This document shows, piece by piece, positions 7,818-18,700 of a stretch of DNA of 64,000 nucleotides. Below the pieces are notes generated by a model. It was not told the DNA's origin. It saw only the letters and a program-made list of their open reading frames with translations, and ran no database searches. Source of the DNA: DATFJT01 sp965230755 (GTDB lineage Bacteria; Bacteroidota; Bacteroidia; Chitinophagales; Saprospiraceae); the NCBI GenBank assembly GCA_965230755.1, contig CBDDLT010000021.1:62001-126000 (forward strand). The letters are read 5' to 3'. Position numbers and translations under genes: made by a program. How positions within the stretch are numbered: position 1 is the first letter of the stretch; each line of letters begins with the position of its first letter.

Positions 7818-9206
7818 ATGATCAAGACCACAGAATTTTCAGAAGCAAATAAGGAAAAGTACTTAGAACAGTTATTGACATTTCTACGCATTCCAAGCGT
7901 CAGTGCAGATCCTGAATTCAAAGGGGATGTTCGAAATGCAGCAGTATTTCTTGTAGACCATATGAAGGATCTAAATATAGATCAGGTAAAGTTGTACGAA
8001 ACTGATGGACATCCTATTGTTTATGGTGAAAAAATCATCAATAAGGATTATCCTACAGTATTAGTATATGGCCACTACGATGTGCAACCTCCGGATCCTC
8101 TTGATTTATGGGAATCACCACCATTTGAACCGGTGATAAAGAAAACATCAAAACATGAACAAGGAGCAATTTTTGCACGTGGAGCTTGTGACGATAAGGG
8201 ACAGATGTTCATGCATTTAAAGGCTTTTGAAGGTATGCATTCAACGGATGAGCTACCGTGTAACGTGAAGTTTATGTTTGAAGGTGAAGAGGAAGTGGGT
8301 TCTGATAATTTAGAGCATTTTTGCCGCGAATACAGTGATATGCTTGCATGTGATGTTATCCTGATCAGCGATACAAGTATCATTGCTAATGATACCCCGT
8401 CTATTAACGTAGGTTTGAGAGGCTTAAGCTACTTAGAAGTTGAAGTGACCGGACCAAACAGGGATCTTCACTCGGGAGTGTATGGTGGAGCAGTTGGAAA
8501 TCCAATTAATATCCTTACTAAGATGATTAGTTCTCTACAAGACGAGAACAATAGAATTACCATACCAGGTTTTTACGATGATGTCGCCAATTTGACCTCT
8601 GAGGAAAGAACGGATCTTAATTCTGCTCCATTTAATGAAGCGGAGTACAAAGAAGATTTAGGAATTGATGCTGTGCACGGTGAATCTACTTTTACCACAT
8701 TGGAAAGAACTTCTATAAGACCCACTTTGGATGTAAATGGAATATGGGGTGGATATATTGGAGAAGGTGCCAAAACAGTACTACCGTCCAAAGCTTTTGC
8801 GAAAATAAGCATGCGTTTGGTTCCCAACCAATCTTCAGATAAAATCACAGAATTATTTTCTAAACACTTCAAGAGCATAGCACCCGATTCTGTCAAACTA
8901 GAAGTTAGACCTCATCACGGTGGCGAACCAGTGGTTTTGCCTACTGAATCCATTGAATACGAAGCCGCAAAAATGGCAATGGCGGAAACCTTCGGTAAAC
9001 AACCTATACCGGAAAGAGGAGGTGGTAGTATACCAATTGTCGCCCTTTTTGAAGAGGTATTAGGTGTCAAAACGGTATTGATGGGATTTGGCTTGGATTC
9101 TGATGCTATTCACAGTCCCAATGAGCATTTTGGTTTATTCAATTTCTACAAGGGAATTGAAACAATACCTTACTTTTATCATTATTATACTAAACTTAAA
9201 AAGTAA
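7818..9206 (+). CDS. M20 family metallo-dipeptidase
   Basis: Zinc-dependent dipeptidase/carboxypeptidase of the M20A type (carnosinase/Dug1-like), cytosolic since no signal peptide is seen. The 462 residues carry the co-catalytic set: GHYDVQPPD (His, Asp), RGACDDKGQM (bridging Asp), EGEEEVGS (catalytic and ligand Glu) and DSDAIHSPNE (His). The usual lid/dimerisation domain lies between about residues 200 and 370. The start is six bases after the cdaA stop, so co-transcription with cdaA is likely. Substrates are probably short peptides from uptake or turnover (inference). Confidence 0.9.
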   Translation: MIKTTEFSEANKEKYLEQLLTFLRIPSVSADPEFKGDVRNAAVFLVDHMKDLNIDQVKLYETDGHPIVYGEKIINKDYPTVLVYGHYDVQPPDPLDLWESPPFEPVIKKTSKHEQGAIFARGACDDKGQMFMHLKAFEGMHSTDELPCNVKFMFEGEEEVGSDNLEHFCREYSDMLACDVILISDTSIIANDTPSINVGLRGLSYLEVEVTGPNRDLHSGVYGGAVGNPINILTKMISSLQDENNRITIPGFYDDVANLTSEERTDLNSAPFNEAEYKEDLGIDAVHGESTFTTLERTSIRPTLDVNGIWGGYIGEGAKTVLPSKAFAKISMRLVPNQSSDKITELFSKHFKSIAPDSVKLEVRPHHGGEPVVLPTESIEYEAAKMAMAETFGKQPIPERGGGSIPIVALFEEVLGVKTVLMGFGLDSDAIHSPNEHFGLFNFYKGIETIPYFYHYYTKLKK

Positions 9207-9342
9207 GTCAGGCAATCGGACACAAAGTTTTTCATGCATTGCATACTAGCAGCAATTAAAATAAGTTTATGTGAGGGCGAAGTTGCTACAATAGTTAACC
9301 ATGGCACTTCGATCATCTAATAACGAATAAATACTTAAGTAA

Positions 9343-9996
9343 ATGAGATACCTATTATTATTTATAACAACTTTTTTAATATTAAATATGTCAGAAGCAC
9401 AAGACAATTATATGGATTCTGTAAGCTATAGCCTAGGAGTTATGGTTGCGCAAAATTTAAAACAACAGGGAATTAAAAATATCAATCAAGAGGCTTTTAC
9501 TACTGCCTTTCAAGATGTTTTAGAAGATAAAGAGTTAAAAATAGATGCCGAGTCAGCATCAAAAGTGATTAATCAATTTTTTGTTAAACAAGAAGAGTCA
9601 AAATTTGCCATGAATAAAGAAGCTGGTGAGATGTTTTTAAGCAAAAACAAACAAAGACCTGAGGTAGTCACAACGGAGAGTGGATTACAATATGAAATTC
9701 TCTCCAGAGGTGATGGAACAAAACCAGCACTTACTGATAAAGTTAGAGTACACTATCATGGAACTTTGACAAACGGTGATGTTTTTGATTCATCAGTGGA
9801 TCGCGGAGAGTCGATCAGTTTTCCTTTAAATGGTGTAATTAAGGGATGGCAAGAAGGTCTTCAATTGATGAATGTAGGTTCTAAATACAAATTTTACATC
9901 CCTTACGACTTGGCATACGGAGCCAACGCGGCAGGAGCTAAAATCAAGCCTTTTTCAGCTTTAGTATTTGAAGTTGAACTTTTAGGAATAGAGTAA
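9343..9996 (+). CDS. Exported FKBP-type peptidyl-prolyl isomerase
   Basis: Periplasmic or envelope prolyl isomerase of the FkpA/Mip type, assisting folding of exported proteins. The 217 residues show an N-terminal signal peptide (ending about SEAQ), a helical dimerisation segment beginning SVSYSLGVMVAQNLKQQG, and a C-terminal FKBP domain from about residue 105. Typical FKBP signatures are present: VRVHYHGTLTNGDVFDSS, GVIKGWQEGLQLMNVGSKY and IPYDLAYG. The 136-base upstream gap has no structure I can support. trmD begins four bases after its stop. Confidence 0.92.
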   Translation: MRYLLLFITTFLILNMSEAQDNYMDSVSYSLGVMVAQNLKQQGIKNINQEAFTTAFQDVLEDKELKIDAESASKVINQFFVKQEESKFAMNKEAGEMFLSKNKQRPEVVTTESGLQYEILSRGDGTKPALTDKVRVHYHGTLTNGDVFDSSVDRGESISFPLNGVIKGWQEGLQLMNVGSKYKFYIPYDLAYGANAAGAKIKPFSALVFEVELLGIE

Positions 9997-10000
9997 TTAC

Positions 10001-10687
10001 ATGCGATTTGATATCATTTCGGCGGTCCCAAAACTATTGATAAGTCCTTTTGATCATTCGATAATAAAAAGGGCCGTTGAAAGAGGTATTGTAAGCATTG
10101 ATATCCATGACTTACGCAATTGGGGTCTGGGCAACAATAGAATCATCGATGACTACCAATACGGTGGTGGCGCGGGAATGGTCATGATGCCGGAACCTTT
10201 GGACGAAGCCATTACTAGTCTCCAAAATAGAAATGGCAAATATGATGAGGTGATTTATCTCAGTCCTGACGGAGAAAAACTCAATCAAAGTCTATGTAAT
10301 CAGTTATCTCTAAAGTCGAGCATGTTATTGATTTGTGGGCATTACAAAGGGATAGATGATAGAATCAGACAACTTCACGTTACAAGAAGTATTTCTATTG
10401 GTGATTATGTATTGAGTGGTGGAGAACTGGGAGCTGCCGTACTAGTGGATAGTATCATCAGGCTGATTCCGGGAGTGATCAATGATGAGACATCAGCTTT
10501 AGAAGATTCCTTTCAGGATAATCTACTTGCTCCTCCAATATATACCAGACCTTCTAGTTTTAAAGGCATGGATGTTCCTGAAGTACTTCTTTCCGGTCAT
10601 GAAAAAAACATCAGAGAATGGAGAGAGGAACAAGCTTTAATTAGAACACAAAAATTAAGACCTGATTTATTAGATGAACATCATTGA
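10001..10687 (+). CDS. trmD: tRNA (guanine-37-N1)-methyltransferase
   Basis: Methylates G37 of tRNAs reading CNN codons, using S-adenosylmethionine, which protects against +1 frameshifting. The 228 residues have the SPOUT trefoil-knot motifs: MRFDIISAVPKL at the start, YGGGAGMVMMPEPL, ICGHYKGIDDR, and the SAM-binding loop SIGDYVLSGGELGA. The length is normal and the ATG is clear. It follows the FKBP gene by four bases and overlaps the next gene by 14 bases. Confidence 0.96.
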   Translation: MRFDIISAVPKLLISPFDHSIIKRAVERGIVSIDIHDLRNWGLGNNRIIDDYQYGGGAGMVMMPEPLDEAITSLQNRNGKYDEVIYLSPDGEKLNQSLCNQLSLKSSMLLICGHYKGIDDRIRQLHVTRSISIGDYVLSGGELGAAVLVDSIIRLIPGVINDETSALEDSFQDNLLAPPIYTRPSSFKGMDVPEVLLSGHEKNIREWREEQALIRTQKLRPDLLDEHH

Positions 10688-11027
10688 GTTTAGAGATTAC
10701 TGCCTTTCAAAGGAAGGGGTTACAGAGGATACTCCTTTTGACGAGACCACCCTGGCGTTTAGGTTGGAAAATAAAATATTTGCCCTTACTGGTCTTGATG
10801 CCGTCGAACCCAGAGTCAACCTTAAGTGCGATCCGGAATGGGCTTTGGAATTGAGATCTGAATATCCAGAAGAAATATATGGCGGATATCACATGAATAA
10901 AAAGCATTGGAATTCAGTTAAACTAGAGGGTCGAGTTCCACTAGCTTTAATCTGTAAAATGGTAGATCATTCGTATGAGTTAATTCTTAAATCCTTACCG
11001 AAGAAGTTGAGAATAAAATATCAATAG
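10674..11027 (+). CDS. MmcQ/YjbR family protein
   Basis: A 117-residue protein of the MmcQ/YjbR family, a small fold proposed to bind DNA but without a settled function. Family hallmarks are MNIIEFRDYCLSKEGVTEDTPFDETTL-type N-terminus, NLKCDPEWALELR in the middle and GYHMNKKHWNSV before the C-terminal helix. It overlaps trmD by 14 bases and should be coupled to it in translation. The functional link to tRNA methylation is unknown. Confidence 0.85.
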   Translation: MNIIEFRDYCLSKEGVTEDTPFDETTLAFRLENKIFALTGLDAVEPRVNLKCDPEWALELRSEYPEEIYGGYHMNKKHWNSVKLEGRVPLALICKMVDHSYELILKSLPKKLRIKYQ

Positions 11028-11117
11028 TTCAGCACAGTATTCAACCCAAAACAGAAGAACTTTCGAAAAACATTACTGAAATTAGTATATTTAAACGATT
11101 TTTAATGATATGTGGTT

Positions 11118-11149
11118 TTTAACCGCCCTTATTAAGGATAAGGGTTAAA
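11118..11149 (+). promoter_or_regulatory. Stem-loop upstream of the GH5 glycosidase
   Basis: CCCTTAT (11126-11132) pairs with ATAAGGG (11138-11144) around a 5-base loop. An outer TTTAA/TTAAA pair flanks it with a 3-base bulge. No T-run follows on either strand, so it is not a typical intrinsic terminator. It lies about 40 bases before the GTG start and may be an operator or a leader structure. Confidence 0.3.
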
Positions 11150-11190
11150 CTAAGTAACATCGGAATTAGATCATAAAAATCAAATTCGTT

Positions 11191-12360
11191 GTGAAAAATC
11201 ATTTTAAGTTAAGACTCTCTTTTCTATTAGGGATTATAGTCTTAAGTAATACCATTACAGCCCAAAATACACGCCATCGTTCGCAAATAATCGATCATGT
11301 TTTAGTAGCTGAGAATGGACATCCTATCCAAGGTGAGAATCCTAGGTATCATTGGACTCATTTAGCACAGGATCCCAATTACTGGGTCAAATTAAGAGAC
11401 AGTTTTCATTTAAATACAGTAAGGTTACTAGTATACCGTCATCCTCAAAATTATCCCGGAGGGTGCGATGTTGGAGATTGTTACATAACTAGCCTAGATA
11501 CTACCATTAACCTACTAGATATATGGGTTGATAAGGCTGAAGAAAATGGTTTTTATTGCATTATAGATTATCATCCCGTAGGTGGTCATGTAGAACAGGA
11601 TACCTATGATTGGTGGAATAACATTGCCCCATTATATGCACAACGCACTCATGTAATATTTGAATTATGCAATGAACCAATAGCCTGGAATGCTAATGCT
11701 TACTCATCTCAGGTGATCGCATGGCAGGATAGTCTTTTTGGCTTAGTTCGTTCTTTAGCCCCTGAAACACATCTGATTACATGGACATTTGCCAATGCCA
11801 ATGGCAATATGAAGGAGAAAGTAGACCAAGCTTTAGGGATAAATTATGATAATGCCTCAGTTGCTTTTCATGCCTACCAATACTCGAATGCGTCCATTAT
11901 CGATCTTAAAAGCAATTATCCGGTCATAAATTCTGAGATTGGAGGCCACAGCGTCAATGATTACATGGATCGGATTGAGCTTATGGAAAGTTTTGATATT
12001 AATAGTTGGATAATATTGGATGGATCAGATTTTCCTTTGGACGTGACTTGGCCAAAAGATCCCTTTTTTGACAACATAACTGTTGGAAATTTGGAGGATA
12101 CAGAATCACATAATAAGGCATCTGCCATCCCCAATCCTACAACAGGAATATTTTCCATTCAGCTGGAAAATGCACTTGACCAAGTCGAAATTGATATATA
12201 TTCTAGTTCAGGTATTTTAATGCGACATGATTATCGTAGAGCAGAAATAAATGATTCAGATAGCTTTCAAGTTGATATTTGTGATTTACCAAATGGACTG
12301 TATTTTTATGTATTGAGAACCAAGGAATTTACTGCAAGTGACTATTTAATGAAAATTTAA
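11191..12360 (+). CDS. T9SS-secreted GH5-like glycoside hydrolase (cellulase family)
   Basis: Secreted retaining endoglycanase of the GH5 (TIM-barrel cellulase) type. The 389 residues show a signal peptide ending at about TITAQ, then a catalytic domain with the acid/base Glu162 in FELCNEP and a likely nucleophile Glu249 in NSEIGG. From about residue 305 a type A T9SS C-terminal domain follows (AIPNPTTGIFSIQLEN ... LPNGLYFYVLR). The start is GTG at 11191, supported by the KNHFKLR positive n-region of the signal peptide. Known cellulases and mannanases share this scaffold, so the substrate is open. No SusC/D pair or other polysaccharide-use genes lie nearby. Confidence 0.83.
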   Translation: MKNHFKLRLSFLLGIIVLSNTITAQNTRHRSQIIDHVLVAENGHPIQGENPRYHWTHLAQDPNYWVKLRDSFHLNTVRLLVYRHPQNYPGGCDVGDCYITSLDTTINLLDIWVDKAEENGFYCIIDYHPVGGHVEQDTYDWWNNIAPLYAQRTHVIFELCNEPIAWNANAYSSQVIAWQDSLFGLVRSLAPETHLITWTFANANGNMKEKVDQALGINYDNASVAFHAYQYSNASIIDLKSNYPVINSEIGGHSVNDYMDRIELMESFDINSWIILDGSDFPLDVTWPKDPFFDNITVGNLEDTESHNKASAIPNPTTGIFSIQLENALDQVEIDIYSSSGILMRHDYRRAEINDSDSFQVDICDLPNGLYFYVLRTKEFTASDYLMKI

Positions 12361-12395
12361 AAGCTCTCAATTAATATCGGCTTCACAATAGCATT

Positions 12396-13886
12396 CTATA
12401 TTAGAATAGAAATACTTAGTACTAAGAGCATAACTACCACAAGTAGAATAAACAATGGCATGATAAATTTAAGCCATTTGCCAAATCCTATCTCTGCAAT
12501 GGCCAGAGATGGCAACAAGAGACCTGTAGGATTGATTATGTGGAAAATACCTGACCCGTATTGATATGCGTCTACAATGGAAGATCTATCTATACCAACA
12601 ACATCTGCTAATGGAGCCATTATGGGCATGGTCAGTACGGCCAGACCCGAGCTACTGGGAACAAAGAAAGAAAGAACTGCAAATACACCAAATAGACAAT
12701 TGATGAAAACCATAGATGGCATCCCTTCCACCATGCCTGAGGCGTAATATAGAATGGTATCACTGATCAATCCATCCTCCATTAAGACGGTTACACCTCT
12801 GGCAATTCCAATAATCAGAGCAACGCTAAGTAGGGAATTAGCACCTTTAACAAACTCTGAAACAAATATTTTTTCCTTTACTCTTCCAATGATTGCGACT
12901 AGAACAGAAGCCACAAAAAAGATAGAAGTCATCTCCAGGAACCACCAATCAAGCTTGGAAACACCATAAATCATCAGTACGAAAGACAAAACAAATATCA
13001 GTGTAATAAGTACTTTAGAAGTACCGAAATTAGTCGGGCCGGTACTAGATTCCTGTTTCCATTTATTTCTATAGTCTTCAGTCATTAATGACTTACTAGG
13101 ATCTTTTCTTACTCTATTGGCATATCGAATGATGTACCAAATAGTGATCGTCAGTAAAACAAATAGAACGATTAGTCGTACTTCCAAGCCCGAAGTCCAT
13201 GTAATACCTGCCGAATCCGAGGCAATGATTGTACTAAAAGGGTTTACGGTAGAAGCGGTAGTACCAATCGAAGAACCCATAAATAGCGTAGCTACAGCCA
13301 CCAATGGATCATAACCGGCTGCCACAAAGACTGGAATTAGTATTGGAAAAAAGGCAATGGTTTCTTCAGCCAAGCCAAAGGTAGTTCCTCCTAGTGCTAT
13401 TAAACTGGTAACAATGATGATCAACCAGTATTCCCTACCCTTTAGTTTTTGAGCCAACCACTTTATTCCCAGTTCAAATATTCCCGTATACTGAATTATT
13501 CCTATAAACCCTCCAATAATCAATACAAATAGTATCACATCAATGGCTTCCATAATTCCCTTCAAAGGAGATTGTATGAAATCTATAAATCCTTGTGGAT
13601 TGGAATCAAGAGCGTAGTAAGAGTTGGGAATCCCGATAGGTTTCCATATATCTCCATTCGTGAATTTCTCTAAGGGAATTTGTATTCCTAAATCATCCAA
13701 ACTTTCCTGACTTGCAGCAATCTCTGTACTACCATCCTTTGATTCGACAAGAAAAATATTTTGATCCGAATCATAGCTCAATTGTTGGAATTTTCCGGAT
13801 GGAATGAGCCATGTCATCATAGCAACCAAAGCAGCAATGATTAATATTATACTATGTGCAGAAGGCAGTTGAAATTTATTTGTCAT
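12396..13886 (-). CDS. YfcC family integral membrane carrier
   Basis: A 496-residue polytopic inner-membrane protein of the YfcC/DcuC-like (C4-dicarboxylate anaerobic carrier related) family. About 11-12 hydrophobic helices are seen, with an N-terminal periplasmic loop (about residues 30-95) as in other members. Glycine- and serine-rich transport motifs are present (GGTTFGLAEETIAFFPIL, GSSIGTTASTVNPFST, FFVPSSSGLAVLTMPIMAPLAD). Related proteins move dicarboxylates, arginine/ornithine or basic amino acids; the substrate here is not evident. It is transcribed away from the two-component pair, with 140 bases between the starts. Confidence 0.87.
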   Translation of the reverse strand: MTNKFQLPSAHSIILIIAALVAMMTWLIPSGKFQQLSYDSDQNIFLVESKDGSTEIAASQESLDDLGIQIPLEKFTNGDIWKPIGIPNSYYALDSNPQGFIDFIQSPLKGIMEAIDVILFVLIIGGFIGIIQYTGIFELGIKWLAQKLKGREYWLIIIVTSLIALGGTTFGLAEETIAFFPILIPVFVAAGYDPLVAVATLFMGSSIGTTASTVNPFSTIIASDSAGITWTSGLEVRLIVLFVLLTITIWYIIRYANRVRKDPSKSLMTEDYRNKWKQESSTGPTNFGTSKVLITLIFVLSFVLMIYGVSKLDWWFLEMTSIFFVASVLVAIIGRVKEKIFVSEFVKGANSLLSVALIIGIARGVTVLMEDGLISDTILYYASGMVEGMPSMVFINCLFGVFAVLSFFVPSSSGLAVLTMPIMAPLADVVGIDRSSIVDAYQYGSGIFHIINPTGLLLPSLAIAEIGFGKWLKFIMPLFILLVVVMLLVLSISILI

Positions 13887-14026
13887 TATATGAGCTTCTT
13901 TTCATCGAATATGTTTTCCCCTTGGTCTATTGGAAGGGAATTTACATTGATATATTTCTATCTTGCTAATAAATATAAGATTTGATTTCTTATTGACCTA
14001 TTCATAAAATTGTAAATCAAATTAGG

Positions 14027-15064
14027 ATGGCAACTTTTCTTGATAACCCTTCATGGATAAAGGAAAATTTGGTCAAAATTATTTTTTCCTTTTTTGTTCT
14101 GGTGTTCCTGGCGGTTCTATCGGGAGGGTTTCAAGTAAGCGATTATTTTATTCGAGAAATTAGCACTCCACTCATCAATATTGCCTTTCTTCTCATTTTA
14201 CTAGTTAGCAATATTTATTTTCTCATTCCAGAGTTTCTCAAAGGGGGCAATTGGTTAAAATACGGAATTAGTTTACTGGCATGCTTGCTTATCATTTCTC
14301 CTCTAAAGGTCTTTGCTTTATTTATAGTTTATCGAAATGATCCGTACATGCAAGGGGTACTTTTGGATGAACAGATGTTGTATTTTGCTGCTGATGTCAT
14401 GGTGATTTTTCTTTCTACTACGATAAATTTAAGCCTTACATGGTTCAATCAGCAAAGGATAGTGAGAGAACTGGAACATCAGAATATTCAATCGGAAATT
14501 AAATTTCTAAAAGCTCAAATTAACCCTCATTTTCTATTCAACACCTTAAATAATATTTATTCTTTAAGTCTTAAAAAAGATGATTTAGCTCCGGAGGCAA
14601 TCCTGAAATTGAGTAATATACTGCGTTATATCCTATACGAATGTAATGAAAGGGAGGTACCCATAGAATCGGAATGGAAACATATTTTGGATTTTATCGA
14701 GTTGGAGAAACTTAGAATGTCAAAGGAAATGAGCATTTTTTTAGAGTATGACATTGAAGATCCAAAAGCCAAGATTGCTCCTCTTATCATTATGACCTTC
14801 GTGGAAAACGCCTTTAAACACGGAAATCGAAGTGGTGGAGAGGACATTGATATTGCTGTAAAACTCATACAAACAGTGAAGGAAGGCATTGAGATCGAAG
14901 TCTCTAATAAATTCGGAGATAATAGAATAGAGAAAACAAGGTCGAGAGGAATTGGGCTGGAAAATGTCAAGAAACGATTGAGACTACTCTACCCTCAGAG
15001 ATTTAAACTTAAAATAGAAGCTGTAGACGGACGGCATATTGTTAACTTAAAAATTAAGCCATGA
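14027..15064 (+). CDS. LytS-type sensor histidine kinase
   Basis: Membrane sensor kinase of the LytS/YehU family (His_kinase domain). The 345 residues have four N-terminal membrane helices (about 15-145) without an obvious extracellular sensor domain, a short linker helix, then the phospho-acceptor motif LKAQINPHFLFNTLNNIYSL with His168. The C-terminal ATPase domain has the N-box (FVENAFKHG) and the G-box GIGLENVKKRL. The stop overlaps the response regulator by 4 bases, so the two proteins are a cognate pair. The signal is unknown. Confidence 0.93.
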   Translation: MATFLDNPSWIKENLVKIIFSFFVLVFLAVLSGGFQVSDYFIREISTPLINIAFLLILLVSNIYFLIPEFLKGGNWLKYGISLLACLLIISPLKVFALFIVYRNDPYMQGVLLDEQMLYFAADVMVIFLSTTINLSLTWFNQQRIVRELEHQNIQSEIKFLKAQINPHFLFNTLNNIYSLSLKKDDLAPEAILKLSNILRYILYECNEREVPIESEWKHILDFIELEKLRMSKEMSIFLEYDIEDPKAKIAPLIIMTFVENAFKHGNRSGGEDIDIAVKLIQTVKEGIEIEVSNKFGDNRIEKTRSRGIGLENVKKRLRLLYPQRFKLKIEAVDGRHIVNLKIKP

Positions 15065-15774
15065 ATGTACTAATTGTGGATGACGAACCTTTAGCAAGAG
15101 AAATACTTGAAAACTACGTTTCTAAAATACCCGAGGTCAATTTGGTAGCGAGTATTGATAATCCAATTGAGGTAAGTAATATTCTGGCCCATAAGGATAT
15201 TGATCTTCTTCTACTTGATATTCATATGCCTTCTATTTCAGGTATTGATTTGGTAAAATCCCTTTCAAAGCCCCCTAAGATAATTTTTACAACCGCATAT
15301 CCGGAGCATGCTGTAGAAGGTTTTGAGCTCAATGCTGAGGATTATTTGGTTAAACCAATTTCGTTCGAAAGGTTCTACAAGGCCATTCAAAATGTGTTGG
15401 AACAATTGAGATTAGAAAAATCCAATTCAAGTTCTCAACCCGAAGAAGATCATATCTATGTCAAAGCGGACAAAAAATTACAAAAGGTCTTCTATAACGA
15501 TATTTATTATATCGAAGGATTGAAGGACTATGTCATTCTTAAACTGGAAAATGAGCGCATCGTTACCCTTCAAACCATGAAGAGTTTGATAGGTAAATTA
15601 CCCGAGTCCATTTTCAAAAGAATTCACCGGTCCTATATTATCAATCTCAACAGAATCGATGCATTATACGGCAATGTGGTTGAAATGCGCATAAGTGGTA
15701 AAGAAGTACATCTACCAATCGGTAAAAATTATAAAGACGACTTAGTAGATTTCATTCATCGCCATAAACTATAA
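15061..15774 (+). CDS. LytTR-type response regulator
   Basis: DNA-binding response regulator of the LytR/AgrA class, partner of the adjacent LytS-like kinase. The receiver domain (residues 1-120) has the acidic pair Asp7-Asp8, phospho-acceptor Asp53 in LLLLDIHMP, the conserved Thr/Ala region FTTAYPEHA and the Lys in LVKPIS. The C-terminal LytTR domain (about 135-235) includes YIEGLKDYVILKL, IHRSYIINLNRI and the end LPIGKNYKDDL. The genes it controls are unknown. The divergent YfcC carrier or the following surface protein are the nearest candidates. Confidence 0.94.
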   Translation: MNVLIVDDEPLAREILENYVSKIPEVNLVASIDNPIEVSNILAHKDIDLLLLDIHMPSISGIDLVKSLSKPPKIIFTTAYPEHAVEGFELNAEDYLVKPISFERFYKAIQNVLEQLRLEKSNSSSQPEEDHIYVKADKKLQKVFYNDIYYIEGLKDYVILKLENERIVTLQTMKSLIGKLPESIFKRIHRSYIINLNRIDALYGNVVEMRISGKEVHLPIGKNYKDDLVDFIHRHKL

Positions 15775-15791
15775 TTCCTAGTAAATTCTTT

Positions 15792-18700
15792 TTAGTATAA
15801 AACGGTAACGTTATCTACTTTAACGAATTCTTCCTCTACTCCAAAACATTTTATGTTTAAATGGATAGCGTAAACATCTGGATTGACCAGATCGCCGTTA
15901 TGGGTTCCATCCCAACCAACATTTAAATCATCTGTTTGGAATACCAATTCTCCCCATCTGTTATAGATGAATAGTGACATCTCATCTATTAGATCTTGAG
16001 GAGCAACAACATTATATGTTTCATTAAGATTATCACTATTTGGAGTAAATGCATTAGGAACGAAAATAAACGGTTCAACGCAAAGACAGGTGAAATCCAC
16101 GAATACCGTATCAAAGGCATCACATCCCCTTGCGTCTTCAGAATATACTGTATATGTCGTAGGTTCCGTTGGTTCCGCAATAGGATCTAATATATTGTTA
16201 TCAGTAATAATAGATTCTGCAGGACTCCAGCTAACGCTCACACTGCCAGTGGTCGTAGCCAATAACTGCGTCGTTTGTCCTTTATTCACTGTTGCTGGAG
16301 AAGCACTTGCTTCAACGCTATGATCATTTTCGAATACATCAATGAAAATATTAAAGCTCAATTCACAGAACTCATTTCTCGCTGTTACCTCAATATCTAT
16401 GTCCTCATCTGCCGTGACTAGGAAACACCCATCTCCTAAGTCTTCCAATATTCTATCATCGTATTCCCAATCAATGATATTTCCATTCAAATCTTCAATG
16501 GTCACTTTAACTGTATCTCCTTCACATAGGTCAATAATTGCCTCGAATGAAACATCAATTCTATAATCTACCAATTCAATTCTCTCTACTGTAGTACATC
16601 CGTCATCGGAAGTAGCTCTGACATAAAGGAAGTCTTTTGTCCCATCGTAAGTCAGCGTAACACAACTATCCGTTGATATAATATCAGAAAAATCCTCATC
16701 ACAGGACCATTCAAGCTGTAATCCATTCAAGTCATCTATACAATACTCGAATTCATTATCACAAACAGGAATTGTTTCCGGTACATCAATTACGGGTGCA
16801 TCCAGAATCTCTACAAATACTTCTCTTTCAAAGAAACAACCTGTCTCCGGATCGGTAATCACCACTGTATAAAGAGTATTTTCACTTGGACAAGCAGTAG
16901 GATTAGCAGCATTACGATCACTCAACCCTGTTCCCGGTGTCCACACAAAATCAAAGTCTACTGGTCCATTAGGATTTAACTCGACAGAGTCACCAGGACA
17001 TTTTTCTACATCTGATAATAAGGGATAACTCAATGTATCCAACTCTATCACAAAGCTTGAATCAGTATCTATACAATGTGTGAGATATATTCTATAATCT
17101 ACATTCAAAGGGAAATCTTCATTTTCGAAGACGACATCAAAGTCCAATTCTCGATATTCCATTCCATCGATAACAATAACGAAACTATCGGTTGGACATA
17201 TGGTATCCCAAGCAAAATTAACGGTAATACTATCCGTACATTCAACCAGGGTCCATTCTAAATCATAATCACAACATGGTGGAATAATGTCTCCCTGACA
17301 TTTGAGTGTGTCCAAACCACAGACAATTGCTTCTACATCTGGTTTAAACTCTCCACAATATTCTTCTTGATCCGGGCCATAATCATGGGTGTAAGGAAAA
17401 TCAGTAATCATAGAATCGGGATGCAAAGGATCATTTGGACATAATGTGTATACATCACAATTTTCTCCATCACAAGTAAATATTACTATTCCTTCAGTTG
17501 CATCAATTACAGTACAAGTAATCGTGGGATTACCATCATCAGAAATGAAATTAACACATAAGGTATCTTCTACAAAACAGCCCAAATTTCTTGATGAAGA
17601 AACGGTAACTAGAAAACAAGTGTCTTGGAATATCATTAAGGACGGATTAGGATCTGTCGAAAAAGTATCGTTGTCAAAGGTCCTCCATGTATAAAAATAA
17701 TCCGGATTGAAATTAGGGTGCAGTTCAGCGATATCTCCTTCACAGACGTAGACATCATCGAAGTCATCTACATCATCTAAAGGTAAAATGGATAGCGAAT
17801 CCGAGTGTGTTGCAGAACAACCATCTTCCGTATAAACGGTCAGGGTTACTTCATACTCCCTTCCATTGTTTAACAATAAATCAAAGCTGTCCAAATTAGA
17901 TCTCAATACATTGTCAATCTCCCACTCCCAAGAGACTATGTTCTCTCTGTTGTAAGCAGTTGATCTGTCCACAAAAGTTACATTGGTGGTAGGAGCGGTA
18001 CAATCATCGATGAACAGCTCAAAGTCAGCAGTCAAGTCAGTCAAAACGATATGTATATCAGAAGCAGTACTATCTGAACATGCCGTTCCCGGTTTTGAAA
18101 TCAGGAGCAAGGTATAAACCCCGGTATCGAGGACGGTAAAACTTGGATTTTCAAGTGTGGTTTGTTCTACAATAGAATTCTCATAGCTCAATTCCCAAAG
18201 GAAATCTTGCGTATTGGGTGTGCAGTTTGAAGGGTTAATGACATAATCCTCTCCTTCATAGAAGCAGGCTACGGTATCAAGGTCAAAGCAGGCCAATGTA
18301 TTATCACAGTCCGTTACATTATACTGAAAGTCTCGTCTCACGAAACCTATCAAATCACCAAAAACATTATATTCTTCCACACAAACTCCTATTACATATC
18401 TACCTAGTCTTTGCGGAACACCAGTAATGAATCCGGTCAAACTATCCATGGCGATGTTGGGAGTCCCATCAAGCATAAGATCTTCGCTAAATCCTACTTC
18501 CCATTGAACAGAGTCGTATCTCTCAAATATTTCAGCGTTGGTTACATTATCCAAAATTGGAGTAGAATCTACACGGAAAGGAGTCAAAGGAATATTAAGC
18601 GGAGTACATAATCGGTATCTCACTTCATTGCCAAATTCAACCGTAGATTCGTCTACACCATGATCCCAGTTAATCGGCTCATCAACGCAGATTGCAAGTG